From the NCBI RefSeq assembly GCF_014873485.1, contig NZ_JADBDT010000001.1, forward strand, positions 310,001 through 374,000: a stretch of 64,000 nt of DNA, written 5' to 3'. Shown here piece after piece: positions 53,020-61,996 of the stretch. Position 1 is the first letter of the stretch; each line of letters starts with the position of its first letter. This DNA is from Sphingopyxis sp. OAS728. GTDB lineage: Bacteria; Pseudomonadota; Alphaproteobacteria; Sphingomonadales; Sphingomonadaceae. Both the position numbers and the translations under genes were made by a program. Below the pieces are notes generated by a model. It made no database searches. It worked only from the letters and a program-made list of their open reading frames with translations, and was not told the DNA's origin.

Positions 53020-54062
53020 GTCCAGATCCGGTCGAACCGGGAGCCAAGCGCCGTAAGCAGTTCATATTGCGACAGCCCGCTGTTCGCGGCTGTTGTCGGC
53101 AGGTCGTAATCGAGCGCGAGCCAGTCGCCCTCGCCTATCGCCGCGGCGTTGCCGGCGTCGAAGGCGATGAGGTCCATCGACACGCGGCCGATCAGTGGCA
53201 GAACGCGTGTCTGCCATGCCGCCCCCGCCGAACCGGCATGGCAGCGCAGAAAGCCATCGGCATAGCCCATATTCGCGATCGCAACGCACCCATCGCGAGG
53301 AGCCGTCCACGTCGCGCCATAACCGACCGTCTCGCCCTGACGCACGGTACGAACCTGAAGTACGCGCGCTTCAGGGTAGACAACCTGACGAACATGTCCC
53401 TGCGCTTCGCCCCGCGGGATGCCGCCATACAGCGCGATGCCGGGGCGCGTGAGGTCGAACGCATAGTCGGCGCCGAGGCAGATACCGGCGCTGTTCGCCA
53501 AGCTATATCGTCGGGCGGGGATTGACTGGCTAAGGGCGCGGAAGGCCGCCAGCTGGCGTGCGTTCTGCTCGCTGTCCTCATCGGCCGATGCGAGGTGGCT
53601 GAGCAAGGTTTCGATAGAAATCCCATCGAGCGCGCCGCCCATGGCTTCGTCGACGCGGAGGCCGAGGCGGCTCATCCCCGTATCGATCATCACGTCGCAT
53701 GGCCGCCCTTCGCCGGCTTCACGCCAGCGCGCGACCTGTTCGAGGCTGTTCAATACCGGGCGCGCCGGAAGCATCCGCGCGGCGACCATATCGCTCGTGC
53801 CGACGCCGTGGAGCACCGACAACGACACGCCCTCTTGAAGCGGCATCAAAGCGGCCGCCTCGGTCCAGGTCGCGACAAAAAAGTCACGACAGCCCGCCGC
53901 GGCGAGGTAGCGGACGACGTCGCGTGCGCCAAGGCTGTAGCCATCGGCCTTGATCGCGGCACCGCATGCGGCAGCGCCGCTTTGCGCGGCGAGCCAGCGC
54001 CAGTTGGCGACAAGCGCGTCGCGATCGAGACGGAGGCGGAGCGGCGACGGGATTTCGATCAT
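53016..54062 (-). CDS. alr: Alanine racemase
   Basis: 348 residues from ATG 54062. The PLP lysine is at residue 38 in AAIKADGYSLG. The tyrosine of the opposite face is in VGYGATW, and SMDLIAFD is near the carboxylate-binding region. The enzyme makes D-alanine for peptidoglycan. The length is a little below the usual 360-370 residues. The end overlaps the convergent dioxygenase gene by 4 nt. The in-frame upstream codons to 54200 are inside the transporter gene, so ATG 54062 is preferred. Confidence 0.95.
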   Translation of the reverse strand: MIEIPSPLRLRLDRDALVANWRWLAAQSGAAACGAAIKADGYSLGARDVVRYLAAAGCRDFFVATWTEAAALMPLQEGVSLSVLHGVGTSDMVAARMLPARPVLNSLEQVARWREAGEGRPCDVMIDTGMSRLGLRVDEAMGGALDGISIETLLSHLASADEDSEQNARQLAAFRALSQSIPARRYSLANSAGICLGADYAFDLTRPGIALYGGIPRGEAQGHVRQVVYPEARVLQVRTVRQGETVGYGATWTAPRDGCVAIANMGYADGFLRCHAGSAGAAWQTRVLPLIGRVSMDLIAFDAGNAAAIGEGDWLALDYDLPTTAANSGLSQYELLTALGSRFDRIWT

Positions 54063-54106
54063 CCCCCTGCCCCTATACGGGTTCAACCGTCGCGCCAATG
54101 GCATGT

Positions 54107-55738
54107 TCAGGTTGTCGGAGCGCGCTTGTCCCACTGGCCTTCGACCGGGTCCTTGAGCATGAAGGCCGTCACGAGGAAGGCGACGAGCACGACACCCCAT
54201 GTGTACCAGAGCCCGGAATAGGCATTGCCGGTCTTCGCGATGATGAAGCTCGCGATCAGCGGCAGGAAGCCGCCGAAATAGCCGGTCCCTAGATGATAGG
54301 GGATCGATAGCGACGAATAACGGACGTGCGGAGGAAACATCTCGGACAGCAGTGCCGCGACCGGGCCATAGGTGAAGCCCGACAATGCACTGAGGCCGAG
54401 TAGCGCGACGAGGATCACCGCGATGCCAAGCGCGCCCGGGATCTGTTTCTCGAAATCATATCCCATCGCCTCGAGCGCAGGTTTCAGGACCGCGGGATCT
54501 TCGCCGGCGACTTCGCGGCGGCCGATTGTCACCGCGACGCTGTCGAAACCGCTGCCGCTGTCGACGACCGTGTACGGGACGCCCAGCTTGGTGAGTTCGC
54601 CGAGGGTCTTTCCGCAGACGGTTTCCTGTTGCTGCGCAAAGGGATCGAAACTGCATTGCGAGCCGGTGACGACCACCGGTGCCTTTTCCGCCGCCGCGGT
54701 CAGCGCGGGGTTGCCCACGCTGCCCATCAGCCAGAAGAGTGGGAAGAGAAGCACGAGCGTCGCGGCATATCCCCAGACGATCGGCTTTTTCCGTCCGACC
54801 CGGTCGGAGATGCGGCCCGCCCATATGAAGAAGCCCATGCCGAGCGCGGCCGCCACTCCGACGATGATTTCGGCGGCCGTGTCCTCGACCTTCATCGGCC
54901 CCTTGAGGAAGGCGAGGCCCGAGAACATCGCGGTGTACCAGATCACCGTCAGTCCGGCGGCGATGCCGAACAGCGCGATGAAGATGCGCCGCGGGTTGCC
55001 TGGATAGGTGAAGCTCTCCTTCACCGGGTTCTTGGCGATCTCGCCCTGCTGCTTCATCGCCTGGAACACCGGGCTTTCGGAAAGTTTGAGGCGCATCCAC
55101 AGCGAGATCGCGAGCAGGATCAGCGAGAGCAGGAAGGGCACGCGCCAGCCCCAGCTTTCCCAGATCGTGTCGGACATCAACGCCTTGCAGCCCAGCACGA
55201 CGATCAGGCTGAGCACGAAGCCGCCGACGACGCTCGCCTGGATGAAGCTGGTGTAGAAACCGCGCTTTCCGGGCGGCGAATGTTCGGCGACATAGACCGC
55301 CGCGCCGCCATATTCGCCGCCGAGCGCGAGCCCCTGCAGCACGCGAAGCAGGATGACGATGATGGGGGCCGCGATGCCGATCGTTGCCGCCGACGGGATC
55401 ATGCCGACGCCTGCGGTCGCGATGCCCATCAAGGTGACGGTGACGAGGAAGGTATATTTGCGCCCGAGCCGGTCGCCGAGAAAGCCGAACAGCACCGCGC
55501 CCAAGGGCCGGAAACCGAAACCGACCGCGAACCCCGCCCAGACGAGCAGGATTTCGAGCGTCGCATTGTCGCTGGGGAAAAAGGCCTTGCCGATGATCGC
55601 CGCAAGCGTGCCGTAGATAAAGAAGTCATACCATTCGAACACGGTGCCCGCCGACGAGGCGGCGATGACCATGCGGATGTCCTTGGCGCTCGGCTGATAG
55701 ACCGCGCCATGATCGGCGACGGCGGCTGCGTCGGTCAT
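54107..55738 (-). CDS. MFS transporter, metabolite:H+ symporter-type
   Basis: 543 residues with twelve predicted helices. The loop signatures GDRLGRKYTFL and GRISDRVGRKKPI are typical of the metabolite:proton symporter (MHS/ProP, ShiA) branch of the major facilitator superfamily. An extra hydrophilic insert of about 90 residues between helices 8 and 9 contains cysteines (GSQCSFDPF, ETVCGKTL) that may make a disulfide outside. The substrate may be an organic acid or a betaine-type solute. It is upstream of alr by 44 nt on the same strand. Confidence 0.9.
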   Translation of the reverse strand: MTDAAAVADHGAVYQPSAKDIRMVIAASSAGTVFEWYDFFIYGTLAAIIGKAFFPSDNATLEILLVWAGFAVGFGFRPLGAVLFGFLGDRLGRKYTFLVTVTLMGIATAGVGMIPSAATIGIAAPIIVILLRVLQGLALGGEYGGAAVYVAEHSPPGKRGFYTSFIQASVVGGFVLSLIVVLGCKALMSDTIWESWGWRVPFLLSLILLAISLWMRLKLSESPVFQAMKQQGEIAKNPVKESFTYPGNPRRIFIALFGIAAGLTVIWYTAMFSGLAFLKGPMKVEDTAAEIIVGVAAALGMGFFIWAGRISDRVGRKKPIVWGYAATLVLLFPLFWLMGSVGNPALTAAAEKAPVVVTGSQCSFDPFAQQQETVCGKTLGELTKLGVPYTVVDSGSGFDSVAVTIGRREVAGEDPAVLKPALEAMGYDFEKQIPGALGIAVILVALLGLSALSGFTYGPVAALLSEMFPPHVRYSSLSIPYHLGTGYFGGFLPLIASFIIAKTGNAYSGLWYTWGVVLVAFLVTAFMLKDPVEGQWDKRAPTT

Positions 55739-55850
55739 ATACTCTCCCCCGGCCTCGTCGAAAGCGCGGGGCCATAGCGTTTCTCTAACCGCACCGCGCC
55801 TATGCGCAAGTATTGTTGGCGGCGGCTCGTCGCGGTGGCACTATAGGGTC

Positions 55851-56615
55851 ATGCAGTTCATCGACCTTTCGATTCCGATCACCAACGACGTCGTATCCGA
55901 CCCGCCGGTGATGCGCCCCAACATCACCTATATGACCCATGAAAATACGTGGGAGCAGATCGCGATGTTCTTTCCGGGGCTGACGCGCGAGGATTTGCCC
56001 GACGGCGAAGGCTGGGCGGTCGAGATGCTGTCGCTGAGCACGCATAACGGGACGCATATGGACGCGCCTTGGCATTATCATTCGACCACCGACAGCGGCA
56101 CCTCGCCTGCCCCATCGATCGACGAGGCACCGCTCGATCTCTTCTTTCGGCCCGGCGTAAAGCTGGATTTCTCGGACCGCCCGCACGGGCATGTCGTGAG
56201 CGGCGCCGAGGTCGAGGCCGAACTTGCGCGTATCGGGCATGAGCTCCAGCCGCTCGATATCGTGCTCGTCCAGTCCGGCGCGATCTACGGCACCGACAAT
56301 TTCACCGATCAGGGTTGCGGCATGGGCGCCGAGGCGACGCTGTACCTGACCGAGCGCGGGGTACAGGTCGTCGGCACCGACGCGTGGAGCTGGGACGCGC
56401 CGTTCAGTCACACCGCGCGGCGATGGGCCGAAACGCGCGATCCATCGATCATCTGGGAAGGGCATAAGGCGGGGCGCATCCGGCCCTATTACCAGATCGA
56501 GAAGCTCACCAACCTCGCCGCGATCCCCGCAACCGGGTTCACCTTCAGCTGCTTCCCGGTGAAGATCGAGCGCGCGAGCGCGGGCTGGATCCGCGCGGTG
56601 GCGTTGGTGGAATAG
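55851..56615 (+). CDS. Cyclase-family metal-dependent hydrolase (kynurenine formamidase-like)
   Basis: A 254-residue protein of the cyclase/KynB family. The metal site HNGTHMDAPWHYH is the HxGTHxDxPxH signature near residue 65. FFRPGVKLDFSDRP and LVQSGAIYGT follow. Family members include kynurenine formamidase, isatin hydrolase and polyketide cyclases; none of the other kynurenine genes is close, so the role is open. It diverges from the MFS gene across 112 nt and ends at the REP-like element. Confidence 0.9.
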   Translation: MQFIDLSIPITNDVVSDPPVMRPNITYMTHENTWEQIAMFFPGLTREDLPDGEGWAVEMLSLSTHNGTHMDAPWHYHSTTDSGTSPAPSIDEAPLDLFFRPGVKLDFSDRPHGHVVSGAEVEAELARIGHELQPLDIVLVQSGAIYGTDNFTDQGCGMGAEATLYLTERGVQVVGTDAWSWDAPFSHTARRWAETRDPSIIWEGHKAGRIRPYYQIEKLTNLAAIPATGFTFSCFPVKIERASAGWIRAVALVE

Positions 56616-56700
56616 CCTTCTTCGTCACCCCGGACTTGACCCGGGGTCCATGCCGTCGCGGCAGAAATGGATGCCGGATCAAGTCCGGCATGACGAAGGC
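56616..56700. repeat. REP-like double palindrome
   Basis: Two hairpins lie back to back. CCCCGG-ACTTGAC-CCGGGG is centred near 56637, and TGCCGGA-TCAAG-TCCGGCA near 56682. Outer arms CGTCA/TGACG frame the unit. The shared GGACTTGA/TCAAGTCC core and its place between two convergent genes (cyclase and MAPEG) fit the REP-like intergenic repeats of sphingomonads. It may also act as a bidirectional 3' end. Confidence 0.8.
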
Positions 56701-57108
56701 TTAGAGATTTCTGGTGAACAGAATCCATAACGTCCAACCGGCCAGCACGAGCAATGCACTAAAGGTCGCGAGGACGCCGATCTGCCGCCCGAGCGGTGCC
56801 TTCCCCGGCTCCGACGACGTATAGAGGCCGATCACATGCGCGACGCGGCCGATCAGGAAGGTCGCGCCGATGATCATCAGTGCCATATGATTGGCACGCG
56901 CGGTTTCGAGCAGCCCGAGCAGGATGATCGTGATCGGCGCATATTCGGCGAGATTGCCGTGCGCGCGGCTGGCGCTGATCAATTTGGCATCGCCATGGTC
57001 GCCGAACGCGGCCTTCACCCGCAGTCGCTGGCGCACGGTATCGATCGCGGTGACAAGCAACAGCAAGGCGCAAATGGCGGCCACGAACGCGGTTACCGGT
57101 AAAGTCAT
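56701..57108 (-). CDS. MAPEG-family membrane protein
   Basis: 135 residues with four membrane helices. The loop HGNLAEYAPITIILLGLLE contains the asparagine and glutamate conserved in bacterial MAPEG proteins, which are glutathione-related or of unknown function. It begins 58 nt after the csaA stop on the same strand, so it may be the last gene of the pcc operon or separately expressed. The stop is next to the REP-like repeat. Confidence 0.9.
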   Translation of the reverse strand: MTLPVTAFVAAICALLLLVTAIDTVRQRLRVKAAFGDHGDAKLISASRAHGNLAEYAPITIILLGLLETARANHMALMIIGATFLIGRVAHVIGLYTSSEPGKAPLGRQIGVLATFSALLVLAGWTLWILFTRNL

Positions 57109-57166
57109 TGTCCCTCTCCCCTGTTTCCCGCGCGCAGTCTAACGGGCAAGCGCCGCGCCGGGAAGA

Positions 57167-57538
57167 TCAGAAGAGGCGCGATCCGTCGGGAACCCTGCGA
57201 TCGGGTGCGAACAGGATCACCGCGCCCTCCTCGTCGGCGAACCCCAGCGTCAAAACTTCGGACATAAATTTACCGATCTGGCGCGGCGGGAAGTTGACCA
57301 CCGCGGCAACCTGGCGTCCCGCAAGTTCTTCGAGGGCATAACGATCGACGATCTGCGCGCTGCTTTTCTTCACCCCGATCGCGGGGCCGAAGTCGATCTT
57401 CAGCTTGAATGCGGGCTTGCGCGCCTCGGGAAAGGGCTCGGCCTCGACGATCGTGCCGATGCGGATGTCGACGCGGAGGAAATCGTCGAAGTCGATCGCC
57501 TCCGCTGCCGGAGCATCCTGATCGTGATTGACATGCAT
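57167..57538 (-). CDS. csaA: tRNA-binding domain protein CsaA
   Basis: 123 residues forming a stand-alone EMAP II/OB-fold domain. FLRVDIRIGTIVEAEPFPEARKPAFKLKIDFG and SSAQIVDRY, VVNFPPRQIGKFMSEVL are the family signatures. CsaA was described as a secretion chaperone and binds tRNA. Here the methionyl-tRNA synthetase lacks its own C-terminal EMAP domain, but no link is shown. It starts 4 nt after pccA. Confidence 0.93.
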   Translation of the reverse strand: MHVNHDQDAPAAEAIDFDDFLRVDIRIGTIVEAEPFPEARKPAFKLKIDFGPAIGVKKSSAQIVDRYALEELAGRQVAAVVNFPPRQIGKFMSEVLTLGFADEEGAVILFAPDRRVPDGSRLF

Positions 57539-57542
57539 GACG

Positions 57543-59549
57543 TCATTCCATCTCCAGGATCACCGCATCGACCGCGAGACTGTCGCCCTGAGCGGCGTTG
57601 ACCGTCTTCACCGTCCCCGACTTTTCGGCGCGGAGGATGTTTTCCATCTTCATCGCCTCGACCGTTGCGAGCGGCTGGCCGGCCTCGACCTTGTCGCCCT
57701 CGCCGACGTGGAGCGCGACGAGCAGGCCCGGCATCGGGCAGATGAGGAATTTCGAGAGATCGGGCGGGACCTTTTCGATCATGTGCGACGACAGCGAGGC
57801 GATGTGCCAGGGCAGCACGCGCACGTCATGGATATGCCCGCGCGTGGTCATTTTCCAGCCCGTGCGCGTCTTCGCGACCTTCACCGCGAGCTCGCTATCG
57901 TCGATCTCGGCAACCACCAGCCGGTCGCCCGGCGTATATTCGAGCGCGATGTCGATCCGGTCGCCCTCGACCTTGATATGCTTCTCGCCGATCTTGACCT
58001 TGTGCGGCGTGCCGTCGATTGAGACCTGCCATTTGGCCGGCGGTTCGAGCCGGTCGCCGAGCTGGCCGTCGGTGCGGCGGGCGCGGTCGGCTTCGGCGCT
58101 CGCCATGAAGCCCGCAATCGCCGCGAGTGCGCGGGTGACATCGGCATCGGTGGGGGCGCCGTGGAAACCCTCGGGATATTCCTCGGCGATGAAGCCCGTC
58201 GTCAGCTCACCTGAGCGGAAGCGCGGGTGCTGCATGATCGCCGAGACGAAATCGATATTGTGGCCGAGCCCTTCGAGCTCGAAGCGGTCGAGCGCCGCGA
58301 TCTGCAAATCGGCAGCTTCGTCGCGCGTCTTCCCCCATGTCACCAGCTTGGCGATCATCGGGTCGTAGAAGATCGACACCTCGCCGCCCTCCTCGACCCC
58401 CGCATCGACGCGCACGCCGTCGAGACCGCGCTCATCGCCTTCCCATGCGGGAACCGGCGTCCGGTAGCGCACGAGCCGCCCGGTCGAGGGCAGGAAGCCG
58501 CGATAGGGGTCCTCGGCATAGACGCGGTTCTCGATCGCCCAGCCGTCGATCTTCACATCGTCCTGCGACATCTCGAGCTTCTCGCCCGCCGCGACGCGGA
58601 TCATCTGCTCGACCAGGTCGATGCCGGTGATCGCCTCGGTCACCGGATGCTCGACCTGCAGGCGCGTGTTCATTTCGAGGAAATAGAAGCTCTCGCCGGT
58701 CGGGTCGGCGCCCGAGACGATCAGTTCGACCGTGCCCGCGCTATAATAGCCGACCGCCTTCGACAGCGCGACGCACTGCTCGCCCATCGCCTTGCGCATT
58801 GCGGGCGAGACGAAGGGCGATGGCGCTTCCTCGACCACCTTCTGGTGGCGGCGCTGGATGCTGCATTCGCGCTCGTTGAGGTAGAGCGTGTTGCCGTGCT
58901 GGTCGCCGAGGATCTGGATCTCGATGTGGCGCGGGTTCAAAATGAACTTCTCGATGAAGACGCGGTCATCGCCGAAGCTGTTCAGCCCCTCGCGCTTCGT
59001 CGCCTCGAAACCCTCGCGGACATCCTTTTCGTCATAGGCTAGGCGCATGCCCTTGCCGCCGCCACCGGCGGACGCCTTCATCATCACCGGATAGCCGATC
59101 TCGTTCGAAATCTCGACAGCATGTTCGGTATCGTGGATCTCGCCGACGAAGCCGGGGACGACGTTGACGCCCGCTTCCTTCGCGAGCTTCTTCGACTCGA
59201 TCTTGTCGCCCATCGCGGCGATCGCGTTCACCGGCGGGCCGATGAAGGCGATATTTTCCTTCGCCAGCGCCTCGGCGAAGCTGGTGCGCTCGGACAGGAA
59301 GCCATAGCCCGGATGCACCGCCTCGGCGCCCGTTGCCTTGCACGCGGCAATGATCTTGTCGGCGATCAGATAGGATTCGGACGCGGGCGACGCGCCGATA
59401 TGCACCGCTTCGTCGGCCATCTGCACAAAGGGCGCGCGCGCGTCGGCGTCCGAATAGACAGCGACGGTCGCGATGCCCATGCGGCGCGCGGTCTTGATGA
59501 CACGGCAGGCGATCTCACCGCGGTTGGCGATCAGGATTTTCTTGAACAT
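57543..59549 (-). CDS. pccA: Propionyl-CoA carboxylase alpha subunit (biotin carboxylase/carrier)
   Basis: 668 residues. The biotin carboxylase domain has KILIANRGEIACRVI, ATP-grasp motifs MMKASAGGGGKGMR and EMNTRLQVEHPVTE. A BT interaction domain leads to the C-terminal biotinyl domain with the modified lysine in EAMKMENIL. It carboxylates biotin and with the beta subunit (outside the window) forms methylmalonyl-CoA. Acetyl-CoA or methylcrotonyl-CoA carboxylase are alternatives, but the neighbouring methylmalonyl-CoA mutase points to propionyl-CoA. It lies 7 nt after an unknown gene and 4 nt before csaA. Confidence 0.93.
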   Translation of the reverse strand: MFKKILIANRGEIACRVIKTARRMGIATVAVYSDADARAPFVQMADEAVHIGASPASESYLIADKIIAACKATGAEAVHPGYGFLSERTSFAEALAKENIAFIGPPVNAIAAMGDKIESKKLAKEAGVNVVPGFVGEIHDTEHAVEISNEIGYPVMMKASAGGGGKGMRLAYDEKDVREGFEATKREGLNSFGDDRVFIEKFILNPRHIEIQILGDQHGNTLYLNERECSIQRRHQKVVEEAPSPFVSPAMRKAMGEQCVALSKAVGYYSAGTVELIVSGADPTGESFYFLEMNTRLQVEHPVTEAITGIDLVEQMIRVAAGEKLEMSQDDVKIDGWAIENRVYAEDPYRGFLPSTGRLVRYRTPVPAWEGDERGLDGVRVDAGVEEGGEVSIFYDPMIAKLVTWGKTRDEAADLQIAALDRFELEGLGHNIDFVSAIMQHPRFRSGELTTGFIAEEYPEGFHGAPTDADVTRALAAIAGFMASAEADRARRTDGQLGDRLEPPAKWQVSIDGTPHKVKIGEKHIKVEGDRIDIALEYTPGDRLVVAEIDDSELAVKVAKTRTGWKMTTRGHIHDVRVLPWHIASLSSHMIEKVPPDLSKFLICPMPGLLVALHVGEGDKVEAGQPLATVEAMKMENILRAEKSGTVKTVNAAQGDSLAVDAVILEME

Positions 59550-59556
59550 TTCTGGC

Positions 59557-59868
59557 TTAAAACCTTCCCATTTCTTCCCAGCGCTGGCGTAGGCCGTCGC
59601 AGTCGCCGATTTCTTTCAAACTGATATGAGCACGCCCCCGAAAGCGCGTGGGAATCCGAGCGATGATCGAAGTGCCGGCGGCCATGTGAAACCGATAGAA
59701 TTCAAGCCTCGGCACAGACGCGCCCCAACCCTCTATCTTTTCCTCCGTGATATCTTGCTCGGCAGTTAGTTCGACCTCATCGCGAAACCAGCCACGACGC
59801 TTAACAGCAACGACCGTCAGCGTGGCGATGCTGCTTTGCTCGTTTGCGGCGAAGCCAGGTTCCACCAC
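59557..59868 (-). CDS. Hypothetical protein, 103 residues, unrecognised
   Basis: A soluble basic-acidic protein without a signal peptide, containing TLTVVAVKRRGWFRDEVELTAEQDI and a C-terminal GLRQRWEEM. I do not recognise it. Its base composition is about 58% GC over 240 nt I counted by hand, lower than the flanking genes. It fits precisely in the operon, 5 nt after the LprI-type gene and 7 nt before pccA, so its frame is likely real. It could be a late insertion. Confidence 0.65.
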   Translation of the reverse strand: MVEPGFAANEQSSIATLTVVAVKRRGWFRDEVELTAEQDITEEKIEGWGASVPRLEFYRFHMAAGTSIIARIPTRFRGRAHISLKEIGDCDGLRQRWEEMGRF

Positions 59869-59873
59869 CTTCG

Positions 59874-60266
59874 TCAGTACTCCTCGATCAAGCTTTTAAG
59901 CTGCGCAGTGCGCGCATCGGTCAGCTGCGTCTGACATCCGCTGATCACCATCGGCTCGGCCGAGCCGCCGCGCATCGTGTAGCCCTCGCTCGCGCATTGC
60001 TTGTCGCGATAGGTAAGCCACGCGCGCTGCGCCGCGAGAAGCGTGTCGAAATAGCCGGGGCGGTTGTCCTGCGTGCGGTCGAAGTCGGCGTCGATGGCCT
60101 TCATACGCGCCGCCGTCACCTTCCACTGCGCGTTCATCGCGGCATCGGCGCGCTCGAACTCCCTATAGGCGCAGGCGTTGAGCTCGAACTGCGCCATCGC
60201 ATTGTCGCAATCGATCTCCGGATCCTGCGTGGCGACCGCCAAGAGCAGCAGCGAGGCGAGAATCAT
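59874..60266 (-). CDS. LprI/DUF1311-family secreted protein
   Basis: 130 residues from ATG 60266, overlapping the previous stop as ATGA. A short signal peptide ([14 protein letters not shown]) precedes DCDNAMAQFELNACAYREFERADAAMNAQW, the typical cysteine pattern and helix of the lysozyme-inhibitor LprI N-terminal/DUF1311 family. A second cysteine pair is in KQCASEG and SGCQTQL. It would sit in the periplasm. Inhibition of lysozyme is known for LprI of mycobacteria and cannot be assumed here. Confidence 0.85.
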   Translation of the reverse strand: MILASLLLLAVATQDPEIDCDNAMAQFELNACAYREFERADAAMNAQWKVTAARMKAIDADFDRTQDNRPGYFDTLLAAQRAWLTYRDKQCASEGYTMRGGSAEPMVISGCQTQLTDARTAQLKSLIEEY

Positions 60267-60511
60267 CCTTTGGTCTCCTTGGGGCGCCGGTCTTCTGCAA
60301 AAAGGCGATGGCGCCGCGTAACCGTCCGCGTCCAAAACAGGGCGAGCGCGAGCGCGAGGACCCAAAGCAATATTTCGAAACCCAAAAGCCATGACACAGC
60401 GCTCGCCTCTTGCCGTTCGGCGTGCACATAGTTCGCCAAACCGCCAAAAAAGAAGGCAGGCGGCAAACAGAGCAGCGAAACGAACCAGATAGGAAGCGGG
60501 TTTTTCGTCAC
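60263..60511 (-). CDS. Small two-helix membrane protein
   Basis: 82 residues from GTG 60511, overlapping the bioB stop as GTGA. Two hydrophobic helices (about 8-27 and 40-60) are followed by a basic tail ([21 protein letters not shown]). I do not recognise a family. The overlaps on both sides mean it is in the operon between bioB and the LprI-type gene. It probably spans the inner membrane. Confidence 0.75.
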   Translation of the reverse strand: MTKNPLPIWFVSLLCLPPAFFFGGLANYVHAERQEASAVSWLLGFEILLWVLALALALFWTRTVTRRHRLFAEDRRPKETKG

Positions 60512-61539
60512 TCGGCGGCTTCCATCTGTGCGCGCATCGGCTCTTCGCTCTCCATCGGGCGCAGTCCCAGCTTCGCGAACAGCGCAGCATCGGCATTGTC
60601 GCCGCGGTTGCCGGTGGTGAGCAGCTTGTCGCCGGTGAAGATGCTGTTCGCGCCCGCCATGAAGCAGAGCGCCTGCGTCGCCTCCGACATGCTCTCGCGA
60701 CCCGCTGACAGGCGAACCATCGATTTGGGCATGGTGATGCGCGCGACCGCGATGGTGCGGACGAATTCGATATCGTCGATCTTGGCGAGCGGCGTGTCGG
60801 CGAGCATGTCGCCCAGCACGGTGCCCTTCACCGGCACCAGCGCGTTGACCGGCACGCTTTCGGGATGCCGCTCCAGCGTCGCGAGCGCGTGGATGAAGCC
60901 GACGCGATCAGCCCGCGTCTCGCCCAGCCCGACGATGCCGCCCGAACAGACGTTGATGCCCGCATTGCGGACTTCCTCCAGCGTATCAAGCCGGTCCTGA
61001 AACGTCCGGGTCGAAATGATATTCTCGTAATTTTCTGGGCTCGTGTCGATATTGTGGTTGTAATAGTCGAGCCCCGCGACCGCGAGCGTCTGCGCCTGTT
61101 CCTTCGTCAGCATCCCCAGCGTCATACAGGTTTCCATGCCCATCTGGCGCACCCCCTCGATCATCTCGACGATCGCGGGCATGTCGCGTTCCTTGGGGTT
61201 GCGCCACGCGGCGCCCATGCAGAAACGCTTGGATCCCGAATCCTTCGCCTGCGCCGCCGCCTGCAACACCGCGCGGACGTCCATCAGCTTGGTGGCCTTG
61301 AGCCCGCTGTCGGCGCTTTTCGACTGCGAGCAATAGCCGCAATCCTCGACGCAGCCGCCGGTCTTGATGCTAAGCAAGGTGCAAAGCTGCACTTCACCGC
61401 GCGCATGATGACGGCGGTGGACGCCCTGCGCCTCCCACATCAACTCGTCGAACGGCAGGTCGAACAATTCGGCGATTTCCTCGCGCGTCCAGTCGGTGCG
61501 CACCTGATCGTCTTGCGGGGCAGTTTGGGAGAGGTTCAT
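60508..61539 (-). CDS. bioB: Biotin synthase
   Basis: 343 residues from ATG 61539. The radical-SAM CxxxCxxC cluster is in [11 protein letters not shown]. Further motifs [16 protein letters not shown] and NALVPVKGT are typical, and RLSAGRE carries the arginine ligand of the second cluster. It inserts sulfur into dethiobiotin. Its placement with the biotin-dependent pccA is logical, as the carboxylase needs the cofactor. In-frame codons up to 61662 lie in the preceding gene and are excluded. Confidence 0.96.
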   Translation of the reverse strand: MNLSQTAPQDDQVRTDWTREEIAELFDLPFDELMWEAQGVHRRHHARGEVQLCTLLSIKTGGCVEDCGYCSQSKSADSGLKATKLMDVRAVLQAAAQAKDSGSKRFCMGAAWRNPKERDMPAIVEMIEGVRQMGMETCMTLGMLTKEQAQTLAVAGLDYYNHNIDTSPENYENIISTRTFQDRLDTLEEVRNAGINVCSGGIVGLGETRADRVGFIHALATLERHPESVPVNALVPVKGTVLGDMLADTPLAKIDDIEFVRTIAVARITMPKSMVRLSAGRESMSEATQALCFMAGANSIFTGDKLLTTGNRGDNADAALFAKLGLRPMESEEPMRAQMEAAE

Positions 61540-61558
61540 GGATTTCGACCCTTTGATG

Positions 61559-61996
61559 TTATTTGCAGAAGCGCTCGAGCGCGGCGCCGTAGAATTCGAT
61601 CGTCGGCGTTTCGCCGAACATGTCCTGATAATTGCCGTCCGCCCATGGTCGGCGGTCGCCATAGCTGATCGTCACCTGTCGCCCGGTTTCGGCGTCGTCA
61701 TATTCGCCGACGCCATAGAGCGTGAAGTCGATATCGGCTTCGGGATCGTCGCAGTTGAGCCGGATCAGCCCCTTGTTCACATATTTGTCGCTCGTCTCGA
61801 AATAGATGTCGCGCCAGGCGCCATCGCTCTTTTCGAGGCGGCCGTACCAGTCGGTGAAATAGACATCGTCGATCTGTTGCCGATAGACCAGTTCGACCGC
61901 GACATCCTTGCGGAACTCGCTCGGACGGCTCGCGGGCTCGGCATCCGCCGAAGCGACCGAAAAAGCGGCGAGCATCAGACCGAGCGAAGCGATCAT
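61559..61996 (-). CDS. Small secreted protein, unrecognised
   Basis: 145 residues from ATG 61996, overlapping the scpA stop as ATGA. A signal peptide ([21 protein letters not shown]) is followed by a soluble domain with [54 protein letters not shown] and [11 protein letters not shown]. Only two cysteines are in the mature part, which could pair. I do not recognise its family. Operon position is firm, and the function is unknown. Confidence 0.8.
   Translation of the reverse strand: MIASLGLMLAAFSVASADAEPASRPSEFRKDVAVELVYRQQIDDVYFTDWYGRLEKSDGAWRDIYFETSDKYVNKGLIRLNCDDPEADIDFTLYGVGEYDDAETGRQVTISYGDRRPWADGNYQDMFGETPTIEFYGAALERFCK

Noticed and set aside
57881..59343. Alternative minus-strand frames within pccA
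   Set aside because: They are frameshifted shadows, and the 668-residue carboxylase frame is continuous with all motifs.
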